Shown: positions 34,917-47,260, numbered from the stretch's first letter. The stretch: 64,000 nucleotides of DNA from Isoetes taiwanensis (GCA_021234155.1 JAJEKV010000036.1:816777-880776); one strand, 5' to 3'. Translations and numbers: made by a program. Notes: generated by a model from the sequence alone, not told the origin.

Positions 34917-35968
34917 ATAATCTTTAGAATGCTTCTATCAAGTTTTCCTTTTTATGGCATGTTATATATTTTTAATTTAGTTGGATGAAACAAGCTTCTT
35001 GGACCTTTCAAATAAGACCTTCTGATAAGTATTATATTACTCTTTCTCCCCTCAACAGCACATCCCACCCAATTCTTGGAGGAGATGTTTCCATTTGCAT
35101 ATTAATATAGCCATTATTTATAATTCCCATTGAATGAGATTCTCTAAAAGGTGCCTTGGCTCCACATGACTCTAGAAGGCAAATCGAGACAAATAAATGC
35201 TTTATTTATCCCATAAAATTGTCATTGACAACCTTCACATTGCCTTTGGATTATGGACATTGAATGTGAGTTGCAAAATTTATTGATATATGAGAAGAAT
35301 GTGTCCAAGGCTCATAACATGAGGAAGATAAAAATATCTTAAAGCCTTTGACTATAAATTATTAATTCTTATATGCAATAATGATCCTAAAGAATATACT
35401 TTATTTAGCATATAAATCTTATAGCTCTTTTAAGCTATGGTTATGCACAAAATATGCCATATTGAAGGTGCAATCTCACATGTAGAAATATAGGAATTGT
35501 AAATTAATTAAACCGTAGAAAGCTAGAGCAAACAATCTTCTCTATAAAAGGATACTGACAAATAAAAGACAAGGTGAAAATTTGAACTTTGAGCATTGTA
35601 AGTCTCGCTAGGTTTTCATATGCGAAGAAAACCTCAGAGCTCTGGCACCGGCGAAGAACAAAAGTCACCTGCAAAGAAAAACCTCAGAGCTCCAGCACCT
35701 GCAAAGGAGAATGAGAGCTCAGAGCAACTGCGAAGAGCTCGACAACATCTAAACTAAAAAACAAAATCTAAACCTAAACCTATCGACGCAGCCAGTCAGC
35801 CGGAATGTGCTGACCCTGGCTGTTATGTGCTAGCGCTTGCTCTACTCTCACTATCCCCTGCACTATTCTCCCTCTGTCTTTACGATTTTCCTCCATCTAG
35901 AGTTTTAAGGTTTTCAGACTCGATGCCGGGACAACATTATTCATGCACTACACGATTCATGCACAAGA

Positions 35969-38605
35969 ATGCCATATGGAAGCACGAGAATGCACACCAG
36001 TAACAAAAGGTATTTTGGAGCACATTCACCATTTACATTCATGAAAAGGATACAGGGCCTCATGGACAAAGAAACGCTCGACCTACAGGGCAAAATCCTG
36101 GATGGGACAATCCTGCCAAGAAAGATTAGGAGTTCAAAAATGCAGGATGCAAAGGATTATGCCACAGTCCTAAAGAGACGACGTGCGTTGGAAGAAGGCA
36201 TCACAGAATTATGCAATGTTGCATCCAATGCATGTCATAATTTTAATTACTATAAGGAGAAGATGGCGCTTGATGAGGATGACATGAAGGTGTTGAACCG
36301 GCTATGCCAACCTTACATCAACACGAAGCTTAAACATAACGTCAAAACTGCCCCCTTTCCTAAACGTGCTATGGCACTTCTGAAGCGGAAGCTTGGATTC
36401 GGGTTGGTGCCATTTAAGACAGACGATAGCTTCTCTCCCTTCTTGGTAACCTTAGGTCACAAGGGGTTCGGTGGTCTGGAACTAGCGGCTAGGCCTGTGG
36501 CACTATTTGCCATGGATATGATCGAAGACCCCACCCTATTTTATGAAAAAGCTGACATTGAGCAGTGGTATAAGATGTGTCTGGATATGACCGAGCTAGA
36601 TATTTTCAGTTTCCTTATCTTTTGCATGCCGGGCAATCAGACAACTGTTGTTTCACAGTGGGCAGCGGATATTAATTTCAGCAACAAGGTCTTGTATTCC
36701 ATATACGAGCTGGAACATGAGTGTAGACTTGGCCTGCCAAAGGCACCAAGTTTTGCCAACATAATTTTGGTTCTGGTTTCAAGGTCGAATGCAGACTTGG
36801 ACAAGTGGTGGTCAAGTGAGCACCACTACGTCGATAAGTTCATGATTTCTTCTCAGGAGCATATGGAACCCTGGAAGGGCGGCAGGTTTATGAAGGATGT
36901 GCCATTGATTGACGAAGTCAGCACTGATGGTGCGACAGGTCCAATACATAGAATTCCTATCCGGCCGAGAGTTATCAAGTACTTCATTACCAGCTTGGTC
37001 GAGGGAGATCAGATTGTATGCGAGTGGTATATGAATGGCATGTTCTCTCAAGTCTTTAACGTTTTTCCTTTCTCGACTCCTGAGTCGAGAACCTCCTTTT
37101 TTAACTGACGGCTTTTGTCATTCCAGGGACAATCAATCAATCTGAATGATTATCACTATCGCAGAGATCTGCTGGCGATTCAATTCCACAGGAGGATACT
37201 GCATCAAAAAAAGGTAGTCCAGTAGAAGACAGTGGGATCATCAAGAAAGGACCTGAAAGAATAATGATCCCGCCTTTGGATCCCAATCAAGAAGAAATCT
37301 GGTCAGAGCCAAACGACAACTAGGATCCAGATGGGCCCATCAAACTTGTAATTTTTTACGTCACTGGAGTCTTAGCTGCAGTATACCATGACGGTGACAT
37401 CCCTGAGCTTAACACCTCACAGAAGCTGACAAAAGCAGGGTCTAAGATCGTGTATCCTTGGCCTAGAGCAAAAGAGATTATTGAATGGTGCCTGGGACAG
37501 GGATTCGAAGTGGTCATATGGTCGTGTATGGCAAAGAAAAATGTTGTCAATGTCCTTGGTGCTCTCGGCTTGCCTGTTTTGAAGTTTAAGTTTGTTTGGG
37601 GAAACGAAAGGGTCGAGCATGTGTCAGACCTCGATCCGGCCATCACAAAGGGGAAGCCTATTATGGTGAAAAGGCTGGAAAAGTTTTATGAAGCATATCA
37701 GGATTTTAGCAAACACAACATGCTGATCATAGACGACTCCGCCTACAAGTGATATCATAACTTGGATAATACAATCATTGCAAAGAGTTATCGACCAGAA
37801 GAGCATGAAACGGATAGGTGGTTGTCTTTCAATCTCGTTCCGGTGTTGGCGGAATCCCTGTTTTCCATTCTTATGGCCGATGTGATTAGGAACTGTCCCA
37901 ACCTCAAGCAAGTTGATCCAGAGAGCAGTGCCATCATGAGGGCTTGGGAAATATTATGGTGATCAAGATCAGTGGCCTCTGATTTCAGATAGAAAGTTTT
38001 ATGAATTTTTGAAATAAACAATGAGTCGAGAAAGGCACTACTTGTCCCAATGATGAGACTATTTGTATGGTTCTTTGTGTGATTGGATGCAACCATATTC
38101 CCTAATGAAAATAGTTGTATATTGACTTTCCAGGGCCTTTCTCGACTCGCGAATCGAGAAAGGCACTGATTGTCCCAATGATGAGACCATTCGTATGCTT
38201 CTTTGTGTGATTGGATGCAACTATATGGAATGAATGCTCTCCAACCTATTTTGAATTCTGCATCCTTTTCCTCGTAATTATTAATCATTGACTCTCTTTG
38301 TTCTAGGTGGCTCTGGCACAGATCCCGCTCAGGCTACACTCTTACCAGAGCTTTGGGATAAGCTTGCTCGTGATTGCAGATGCTATGGGACCTCAAGGGA
38401 TGAGAAAGAGAGGAAGAATATTTCGCAAGTCCAGAAAGCTCAAAGTATCTTGCAAGTATTGCATGACATCCACGGAGGTTGGGGAACGAGAATAACCGAC
38501 CCGACGATTGATGAAAAGATGCGAGAGGAGGGTGGAGAAATAGGTTGGACAGGTCAGCGGGTGGCTCACGAGGCACCTCCTCATGAGGCATTTCACGTTC
38601 TTTAG
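35969..38605 (+). pseudogene. FCP1/NIF phosphatase-like gene, degenerate (copy B)
   Basis: A 379-codon frame (35969-37108) of unknown family comes first. Its last part is probably spliced from MFSQ (donor 37051) to GQSINLND (acceptor AG at 37122-37123). After a 7-A run near 37208 (one A short of the frame) the frame continues to an in-frame TAG at 37321-37323. Then comes the HAD-like domain: DGPIKLVIFYVTGVL, EVVIWSCMAKKNVVNVL, KGKPIMVKRLEKFYEAY and LIIDDSAYK, as in plant FCP1-like proteins. TGA at 37750-37752 follows, where that family has Cys. The frame resumes with SYRPEEHETDRWL. A last exon-like frame is 38307-38605. Motif I reads Y-V-T instead of D-x-[DNT], so the Asp nucleophile is lost. 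Confidence 0.65.
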
Positions 38606-41600
38606 GTTGCCCCCAAAGCTTCTAGACGGCAAGAAGAAGCCCACACGTTCTTCCTCAAAATAGGAGGGAAAATTTTTTCTTAGGGTCTTTTTGCTTGGGC
38701 ATTTTGGTCTTTTTTTCACCAACATTAATGTATTGTTCCTATTTTCACTGATATTAGTGTATCATACATTCAATTCTTTCGTGATGTAAATGCATATAAA
38801 ATACATATACATATATGGTCTCGTCTCGAGTGTAAATTTAGGAAGGGTATTTTTCCATATATATTTTTTGTGCATGAGATGTCTTAGACTTTCCTCTGCA
38901 TATTTACCTGAGTTGAAGTCGTTTCTGGTGCTTTTTATATTAACTTATGTGTTGTTACAAGATGGTCTAGTTATATCTCTTTTTCTATGAAAGTCCTTTT
39001 TATTGCTAGGGATCTTATAGCGATGCACAATGGCTATGTCTATGGTCATTCAATTGTTTCTCCTTTTTGTTTTTCCTTCCCTTTTTTTTTAATGCTAGGC
39101 TACACGACAGATAATACACACTATCACATGCATTAAACATATATAAAGCATAGTCTAACATTCTGGTAATGACCTTAGATATATGACATGTACCATTTAA
39201 GCATACGCACAGTCATATCTCTTTGTGGGGTCAAAATATAAGTGGCATGCAACACCATGATTGTGAAATCGTAAATGATTTGACTTGAGAAGTAAATTGT
39301 TAAACTATTAGGGCATTAACTTGGTCATTAAAACAGCGTGGACCTTTAAGCATGCACATGGCAGTGCTTGGACCGTGCACGGTCATCATATAAGTTGTAT
39401 ACAACACGGTGGTTGGTGTGACATGGTAAAAGATAAATGACTTATGATAAAAGAATAAAATGGCAAGGCATTAACTAGAAAATTGTGTAAATCAGGAAGC
39501 ATAGCACGCTAGAAGTAGTTGGAAATAGCTCTAGCCAAGCATAGTCATGATATTGAATGCATGGATCACCAGGGTACTGAAAGGAAAGAAGATATTATTG
39601 TAAAAGAAACAAAATTGCAAGGCATTTTCCTTAGGGCTAGACTCGACAGATGTGAAAACTACTACGTGAGTTTCACAGAGCCGTGCACAACCTGGTACTA
39701 AGAATCTCTAAGTTAACACAAAAGCTTGAGACTGATAATCGGATTTAGCAGTACATGAGATCAGGTTTCTCGCTTAAACTCAGCCTTAACCTAGATGGTT
39801 TTGTATTCTGAATCATAACAGATGTTGTAGCCAAACTACATTTTAAGTATGGCAGAGATTCCACACAATTTAGGGTTTAGAGCATCCCCCCATTCTGCAA
39901 GGAGATTTCGATTCTGCAAGGACATTGCGGTTCTGCAAGAGCCTAAACACGCCAGCATGTAGGACCCTGAGCATGGGGCCAATGAAGGCAATACAAACAA
40001 TATGGGCAAGAATAGTTACAAGACTAATACTGGTGAATCTGGCAGCAATTATATTGATAAAGAATCTTTTGTTCCCGAAACTCAGCCTGACTGAGGAGTA
40101 TTGCTCTGATCATGACAAAATCCAGGTAATCTGTTTGCACAGCCATGACAAACAGTTGTGCGAGGCAAAGAAGTTGTACTTCTGTTTTAGTATTCAACAA
40201 GTTTGAGCATATTTTTTTTAGTGATTAGAAATGCACAAACTGAATGTCTTTTATAATCAGTTCAAAGATGATCAAGGCATGAAAAGCAAAAGTCCAAGCA
40301 GATTAGTCTTAGAGGAAAGACTATGAAGCATTGGAGGCATAGAACAAATCTTTCACATGAATAATTTTAGGGAATTTGAATATTTAGGAAAGCAAGGAAA
40401 CATCATGGAATAAATGGGCAGACGATTTATACAGTAGTCAAACGCACATATCATGACCATGAAGATGCAGTCAAGAACAACTTTACATCATAGGTAGAAG
40501 ATTTCTAAAAGCAAAATACTATATCTTTACTATTCAATGGCAGTGGTGAACATTTTTTTCAACAGAACAATGGCCGAATAGCAATCACGAAGTAAAACGA
40601 AAAATGAAAAATGAGGCTGAAATTGGTTTTGAGTGTTTCTTGTGCCACAGACATATGCAAAATGAGCCAGTCGGCGCCGACCCACTACGTCGCCTGCCTG
40701 AGAATGATGGATTTGCAGATTCTAAGCAGCATAGGTATTCTAACCAAGCAGCATTTCCTGATGGATAGGCAGAGGCATTTGCTGATGGATAACCTAATTC
40801 TACGACAATCGGCGCCGACCCAGTTCAAATACATAAGAACCTTAGAAAACACAGCGACTCACCCTCAAAAACGTGGTGACCACAGGTCAGTCGGCGCCGA
40901 CTGGCTACCTCCAGCAGCCCGAGGCCATCGACCAGTTCGACAGCAGTTTCCAAAAAAAACATTTTGGATCTCCCAACAAAACCTAAATATTCCTTTTGTT
41001 TGTTGCGAGTTTTCTGTGGGATCAAAATATAATGTGAAACATATATATCACATTCAAGAAAATACCCCTTTTGTTTATTGGGAAGTCCCTGTGGTAAAAA
41101 AATTTATGGTATTTATGCATTAGCAATATCCCTATAGGGATTAATTTTACCACTGTAAATCCAATGGATCTGCTATGGAGCAATACGCCCAAGAATGAAA
41201 AGTAATATTTTGGTTTTGTTGGGACATTCAAAGGGTTTTTTATTTCATTTTTTCCCAAGTTCTCAAATTTCTAAATCTCGCAAAGAACAACCATATTTTA
41301 TTGGCTTGTGTATACAATAATATACTAGTGTCTTCCACTGTGCATCTTTGATACTAACTAGACTAGTCATATACGCAAGTGTCCATTCCCATCCAATCAG
41401 GAAAGCGCATTCTAGATGGAAATAAAAAAGCTGAAGAACGCAGTTGACGATACTCCAACTTCATTCGCTCCTACGGGACCCAGGCAAGTACTTGATACAA
41501 ATCTTTCACAATCTCGACACGGTACTTGGATGGCTGCAACTGGCTACAAGAACAGCCTCCCTTTATATGTTGCAAGTTTATTTGATTTGGCAAAGGCAAT

Positions 41601-42769
41601 TCTTCAGATTGCAAAACAAATCATACTCCTTGTGAACACATGTTCTATGTCATTGTGAAGATACTAGGAAAAGATCCAGCAATTGGTTTGACCTTGATTT
41701 AGTCGATCCTCTCTGAGATATTTTAGAGAAACTACTTAAGTAGTATTGCTTCATGGGACTTCAAGGGTAACTATGTTGTTTAAGACAACTTACTTTCAAC
41801 TTTGATGATATCAATCACAAGCCAATATATGTAAGCTTTGTGGCGCAATCTATGCTTCATTTTCTATTATTACAACTTTCTTAAACAGATAAACTCTTGG
41901 CTAAACTTGTGCCTTATTTTTCAACTGCAGGAAAAAGACCCAAGTGCCCATGAAAAAAGACCCTATATAAATTTACACTGAGGCCAAAATATTTTGATTG
42001 CTTGGCCATCCTCGAAAGTAGCAAATATTCGCGTCCTTCCAAAAAAAGAAAAAGAAAAAGAAAAAAAAAGAACCACAATTTGTTATGATTTAATTTCGTG
42101 TTTGACATTGTTATTCATTGTTGTTACATCGTGACTTAGTCATTGTTCAAAAATAGAATTCACAAACATCATTCTAGTGATCGGACTGGGTTATTTTGTA
42201 CCAAGAAGATGATGGACTTGCATTCTTGGATTAGGCCAATGACATGTTGCCACATATACACCCACTTGATTGAGCTAATTTATTTTCTTTTCTTGATGTA
42301 ATGTAATGGAAAGTGGTCTCCCATTCTTGTATTCTTTTGGATCCGGGTCAATGGAGGGTTGTGTTAGCTACTTTAGCCAAGTAGGGCAATCCAATGTTAT
42401 ATACTTGATTAAACAAATTTTGTTTTCTTTCCTTTGGTGTCGTGAAATGGATAGTGGTCTACCATTGTTGTTAGTTAGCAATCCTACATCTCGGAGTCTC
42501 CATTCTATGCAAGAATGATATCCCACTAATATCATTCTTGGATGTGGGTATTGTTTTAGCAAGAAATATAATGGGCATTTATCCTATGTTATATACGATC
42601 GGTCTTGCAAAAAGCAATCTACCATTCTTGCATATAATGGGTGCATTCTTGCACAAAAGCGGTGATCCCAAAATGTGGTCGCGCTTCACCAATTCTATGC
42701 AAGAATGGCATCTCACTTTCATCCTAGTAGTAATCCTAGTAGTAATGACTGTACTAGCCTATTGTATGG
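38606..42769. other. Copy B, gene-poor stretch
   Basis: Counterpart of 8707-12880. Conserved but unassigned short frames include 39925-40206 and 41416-41658 (80 codons, starting MEIKKLKNAVDDTPTSF; disrupted in copy A). TCGGCGCCGA palindromes lie at 40671-40680, 40809-40818 and 40891-40900. No convincing gene. Confidence 0.5.
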
Positions 42770-42863
42770 GTCCCATGACCTATTGGTCTCCGTGGACGTT
42801 AAAAAAACTATTCTATTCTATTCTATTCTATTCTATTCTATTCTATTCTATTCTATTCTATTC
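42770..42863 (+). repeat. (TTCTA)n-tailed repeat end, copy B
   Basis: GGGTCCCATGACCTATTGGT and CTCCGTGGACGTTAAAAAAA are followed by an uninterrupted pentanucleotide array to about 42863. The same ~90 bp plus array occurs at 53735-53805, right after LINE 3, so it is a dispersed family and not just part of the duplication. Confidence 0.8.
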
Positions 42864-43169
42864 ATTCATGCTCAAAGATGCGCTTATTGGTGAAACTCTA
42901 GAACTCCCTCTCTCTCTTAGAGTCTGTGTGTTTTAACCTATCCTTCCAAACCAACGTCACCATTTCAATTGATTAGCAAAAGAGTAAATGGCCAGAATGA
43001 CAACCTACACCAAATTGATGCCCAAAACAACTATCATATCAACTAGTGGATGCTGGCTAGTGGCATGATGTTAAAATAACTGTTACTGCAAAAATGCTAA
43101 AGTATAACTAGGAAATAACATATTACAAAGGATGGTCGAGTGACTTTTTTTTATGGTCATAAGGAACAC

Positions 43170-43199
43170 CCTTGAAACAAAATCAAGTTTGTTTCAAGG
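43170..43199. repeat. Perfect inverted repeat at the duplication boundary
   Basis: CCTTGAAACAAA, spacer, TTTGTTTCAAGG: 11-12-bp arms around about 6 nt. Homology to copy A ends inside it (about 43189). Copy A has only the left arm (13288-13300). A fold-back at the breakpoint fits a repair or template-switch junction. Confidence 0.8.
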
Positions 43200-43325
43200 T
43201 TCATATCATTTGCCCGCCCCAAGCTTGATCAACTGCTAGTTTTTTATTGCTTTCTTTTGGGAATCGAACCAAAACAAGACCTTGTTTCCTGCAAACTTTC
43301 TAGCATATCGGAGCCCTCCCCTCCC

Positions 43326-43382
43326 CCAAAAAAAAAAAAAAAAAAAATAAAAAAAATAAAAAATAAATAAATAAAAAAAAAT
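43326..43382 (+). repeat. A-rich low-complexity tract
   Basis: A run of about 20 A followed by AATAAAT-type repeats. It could be an old poly(A) tail of a retroelement on the plus strand. The adjoining 43200-43325 has a B-box-like word on the minus strand (GGTTCGATTCCC, near 43265) but no clear A box. Confidence 0.7.
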
Positions 43383-43773
43383 AACTAGCAGAATTGCAGG
43401 GTTGGGAAGAAGGCTAGGCAGTCGGGCTTGCGTCGGGTTTTCGTCTGTGGTAATTCGAAGATCGGCGGAAGGATCTTCTAGAAAGCTAATACATGCTTGA
43501 ATCCAATTTTATTCTCAATATAATACAATGCATTGTATGGGTTGGGGTAATATATATTCATTGTTAGTCGAGTTAATGGAATGTGGATTTGAAGGTGCGA
43601 CATGGTAAGTGGCACGTCTAATTTTAAATAGAAGTTATATCACAGGGTTCTCATTGCGTGTGTTGATTAACCGAAATATAGCATCTGGTCATGTTTAACA
43701 TGCAACTTGTTTACATAGACTGAAGCAAAGCTGTGAATTATTGACCTCTTGATTGCGGCACATTTTGAACCGG

Positions 43774-43920
43774 CTACATTTGCAACGTCTTGTTCGGCTG
43801 GAAGTCCACCGTTGTGATCGGCGACACGATCGACAGTTGCTTCCTGTCCTTGATCCGCGAGAGCATCACGTACAGCAGCCCTGGCGTGAACGCCCTCCTC
43901 ACGACCATGATTGTGTTGCC
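43774..43920 (-). pseudogene. PIF1-like helicase C-terminal fragment
   Basis: Minus-strand frame GNTIMVVRRAFTPGLL, YVMLSRIKDRKQL, then SIVSPITTVDFQPNK, ending at a TAG stop. The Y-V-x-L-S-R box is motif VI of superfamily 1B (PIF1/RecD-like) helicases, near the protein's C-terminus. Such helicases occur as cellular PIF1, in Helitrons and in some large DNA viruses. The codons are strikingly GC-rich for this AT-rich window. The fragment is cut at about 43920 by the plus-strand LINE 3 sequence. Only about 50 residues remain, so family assignment is tentative and no function is expected. Confidence 0.5.
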
Positions 43921-44524
43921 TTCACATTGCGCATGCTTATTGAACATAGTCGAAGTTTGAAACAAGACCTCTATATATGCTTTGTGGATTTTACTTCTGC
44001 TTTTGATACAGTACCACGCGAGCTTCTTTGGCAGCGCTTGCAGGCACTTGGGGTTCCACAAGATCTTCAAAATGCAGTTTATCGGCTCTATGAAAGGGTT
44101 TTTGCTAAATTTCCAGCATCAGGTACTCAAATCACTAGCAATATTGGAGTTCGTCAGGGTTGCCCTTTATCTCCTACACTCTTTGGCTTGTACATTGATC
44201 AATTGGAAGAATGGCTTGATAATCATGGCGGCGGAGGTCCACATTTGGCACACTATATCATTAGGCAACTTATGTATGCTGATGATGTTTCACTTCTGGC
44301 ACATACCGCTGCTAGTATGCAGCAACATTTACATGCTCTGCACAGTTTCTGTGAGAACACAGGTCTGCGTGTTAATCTGCAAAAGACCAAGCTTTTGGTA
44401 GTTCAATCTTCTCGTCACAATGTTCCCCCTATGCACTATGATAGCCGCGAAGTTGAAGTTGTAGATAGCTACAAGTATCTTGGTGTAGAATTCTGTAAGA
44501 ACACACTTTGGGAACAGTGTATTA
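43921..44524 (+). pseudogene. LINE 3 reverse transcriptase, 5' part
   Basis: Open frame with LFTLRML-type start, motif A CFVDFTSAFDTVPRELLW, motif B GVRQGCPLSPTLFGLYID, the intact catalytic box LMYADDVSLLA, then VNLQKTKLLVV and SYKYLGVEF. The endonuclease and ORF1 are absent: the element begins at about 43921 against the helicase fragment, so it is 5'-truncated. The frame is cut after WEQCIT by the 8160-bp transposon at 44525. Removing the transposon and one TTA joins it in frame to TKRVAAGWRALYAMQ at 52688. Catalytic motifs are complete, so interruption was more recent than for LINE 1 or 2. Confidence 0.9.
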
Positions 44525-44540
44525 CACAAGGCACCCAAAA
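44525..44540 (+). repeat. Left terminal inverted repeat
   Basis: CACAAGGCACCCAAAA, preceded by the TTA target-site duplication (44522-44524). Its reverse complement is at 52669-52684. Confidence 0.9.
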
Positions 44541-46800
44541 ATTTAATCACTATAATAAACCACTGGAAAACCACTATACATGTGGTTTTTATGCCAAAAA
44601 TTTCATTCTTAACCAAAACCACATAACATAGTGGTTTTAATATCTAGTACATGGTTATTCATGCTGATTTTTTGGTATAGCGTGGTTTATTGAAACCAGT
44701 ATTAGTTTATTACATGATTTCTAGCAAAAAGTAGTAGTCATTCATCTTTGTTTTCTAATATAGAAGGGTTCGAGAAGGGTTATTAAATGGACAACGGTTT
44801 GTGGCATGGTTTTTCAACACCACAATAAAGACAGCAATGGTTGTTTAGTTGATTTTCTATTGCCACAAAGTTGAATTAGTTTATGGCATGCTTTTCTATG
44901 CCAATTTAAATGCTATGGTGGTTATTTATGCTAGTTTTCGATTATCACAGTGTCTTCTATAAAATGGTTGTGGTTTATAGCATAGTTTCACTATCGAGTT
45001 AATTGTCGGCGTTCTCATAGGTATCACCTAAAAGAATGTAGCCATCCATAGTGGTTACTCATAAGCACCCAAAAATTGTCTTAATTAACCACTATCAAAC
45101 CACAATAGATATGATCTTTTGTAATTTTTGTTTTCCGAAGCCTCTGAAACACGTTAGACTTTTTTCAAATATCAAGCAAACCAGCACGTGAGAAAATACA
45201 AATGGTGTCTTTTGCAATTTGTAATTTGTAATTCATAGTTCAAACTCTTTGTAGAAGACACATGTCTGTTCATCTTTGCAAAAGAAGTGTTTTTCCTTTT
45301 GTTTGACATTTCTTTCTTTTTCAGGCACATTTGCAAGTAGATGTGGTAATATAGATTGATTCAAAAGTTTATAACCAGGTTGAAGCATTACTTTTGACTA
45401 CGCCACAATATTTGTTTAGTGCATTGTGGTAACAGTTCCAAAAGTTGTTGATTATATAAACATTGATGCATCTCTCTTCCATTTTAAAAATGGCGCATTT
45501 ATATGTTTTTTGGAAGCTTAGAGAATGGAATGTAATTATTGCATTTCAGGAACACCGGTCGTAGAGTCTTATGTTGAATCCAGAGGAAAACACAAAGGAA
45601 GATATATGTTTTTTTTGTGAAAACTCTGATCAAAGTGCAACCTCAAGTCCTTGGCACATATTTCAGAAAACCCCGTTTCATTTTGAAGTGTCCTCTTCAT
45701 CGCCAAAATGGCCTTTAGTTATCATTGTGCATCATCAAAAAACAGTCTGGCAATGGGTGTGGATAAATTGCTCCATCCTAAGTTATCTATCTTATGGTGG
45801 CAGAATATCTATAGATGCATGCCATTGCCACGCAACATTTGAAAATCTTGTCATTCAACTTTCCCTGGCACGACGCATGGGTATAGATGTACAAAAGAGC
45901 AAGTAATGGCATAGGAAAACATTGGCAAGCACTACTGTTACATAGTGGAAAAACGCTTGAACATCCATATCCTTTTCTTTTAATTTGGCATCCATCCAAA
46001 TATGAAACAATAGTCTATGACTTGTAGAAATGTCTTTAATATTCCACGATCCTTCACTATTACTTTGAGAACTAGAATGATGTTTATTGCTACATTTTGT
46101 TTGAAGTTGGATCAACTTCATTCATAACATGGCACTGCTCCTGGTCGTAGTAAGCATCTTCATTGTTGACATGGCTATCATGGAAGGCTACTTATTTTAT
46201 TGCAGCAAATTTTTAAATGGAAAGAACTAGGCAAATGTTATAAACTTAAGATGTTGGATCTATCTATAGAATTTGTAGGTCTTACTTTCGCAGGTACAAT
46301 TTATCTTTTTTAAGATGGCAAACACTTGTTACCGTTGGAGCTCTGGGTCATAAAAAGACATAGAGATGTTGAATGCATTGAACTGAAGATGTCTCTCTTA
46401 TTATAATGAAGGCCTAAATCTAAATATGTAATTCCATTGGGTGCTAAATTAGAATGGAATGGTACATAGTCCAAGCTTAACCATGATACAAATATGATAA
46501 AAATTCTTGATTGTTGTTTTTTATAACTTCTATTCGCCACAAAAAAATTGTGATTGTAAGAATTTAAGTTTTGACTTTAGCCAAATTAGAAGATAATATA
46601 GGATTCTATTTATTCATGCTTGGCCATACTAAATCACATGCCCTTTTAGAATTTCATTAGTTTAACCAATTATTTAAAATCTACCCTGTTACTTACACCG
46701 TAGATCATGTTAGTGTGCTAGGCAATGGCATGGGTGATTGTTTTATTGACTTCGTGGCCACAAGAATGATGATTCAAGACTCTTGCATTTAAAGCTCGGC
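44541..46800. other. Transposon left interior, no gene recognised
   Basis: Subterminal part (44541-45120) with repeated GTGGTTT/ACCAC words, then AT-rich sequence with frames up to 111 codons (45571-45906) that show no motif. No transposase core seen. Confidence 0.5.
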
Positions 46801-46810
46801 GCGGGATTGT

Positions 46811-47260
46811 CTTACCCTGGTTTTGGGGATCCCAGAGGGGTGATACCGAAGGATGGGATCCCCAAGGGGTATGATCCCGGAGGACGCGATCCCCGGTTAC
46901 TGCGCAGTTACTGCGCAAAAATCCTGGCCCTTTTGTGTGAATTTTCGGGATTTTTGAGGCAAACTTTCTGTGGGATTTTCTCTCTCGATCTGGCACCGAA
47001 TCACATCAGATTGGTTCGTAGCTGGTCAGAATCGGGAGGGCAAGAGGAGCAGGTAGATGTGGAGGAGGAAGCAGGACGAGTGCCATTACACAGGCCTCAC
47101 TCCAATCCGGCAAAAAAAAAACAGTCAAAACTTCGTAGTAAGGCGTTAATTGCGCAGTTAACTGTTGGATCCCTAGGGAGGGGATCTCGCGTGGGGATCC
47201 CGGAGGAGAGGATCCCATTTGGAGATCCCAGAGGGCAAGATCAATCCAAACCAGGATAAG
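46811..47260. mobile_element. Nested GGATCC-rich inverted-repeat element
   Basis: The ends are imperfect inverted repeats: CTTACCCTGGTTTTGG at 46811-46826 and CCAAACCAGGATAAG at 47246-47260. Inside each end are clustered GATCC words at roughly 20-nt spacing (GGGGATCCCAGAGGGG, GGGATCCCCAAGGGG, ATGATCCCGGAGGA on the left; GGGGATCCCGGAGGAG and GAGATCCCAGAGGG on the right). TTACTGCGCAGTTACTGCGC on the left is mirrored by TTGCGCAGTTAACTG on the right. A 158-codon frame across it is Gly/Pro-rich because of these repeats and is not a credible protein. It is probably a small non-autonomous DNA element inside the larger transposon. Confidence 0.6.

Larger units (their letters stand above)
29924..43189 (+). 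repeat. Segmental duplication, copy B
   Basis: Second direct copy of the segment at 1-13305, separated from it by about 16.6 kb of unrelated sequence. The left limit cannot be seen because copy A begins at the window edge. The right limit is at about 43189, inside a perfect inverted repeat (43170-43199). Copy B keeps longer open frames than copy A in the FCP1-like region (379 codons at 35969-37108), but is itself frameshifted in the minus-strand ORF at 34152-34916 that is open in copy A. Confidence 0.95.

Noticed and set aside
39925-40206. 93-codon plus frame (also 10042-10323)
   Set aside because: Another frame over the same DNA has more coding-like composition, and neither has a recognisable domain.
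43774-44070. Helicase frame extended to 44070
   Set aside because: The part above 43920 is antisense of the LINE 3 reverse transcriptase, so only the C-terminal ~50 codons are helicase-like.
46783-47259. 158-codon plus frame
   Set aside because: Gly/Pro-rich frame generated by the GGATCC repeat arrays of a nested element.
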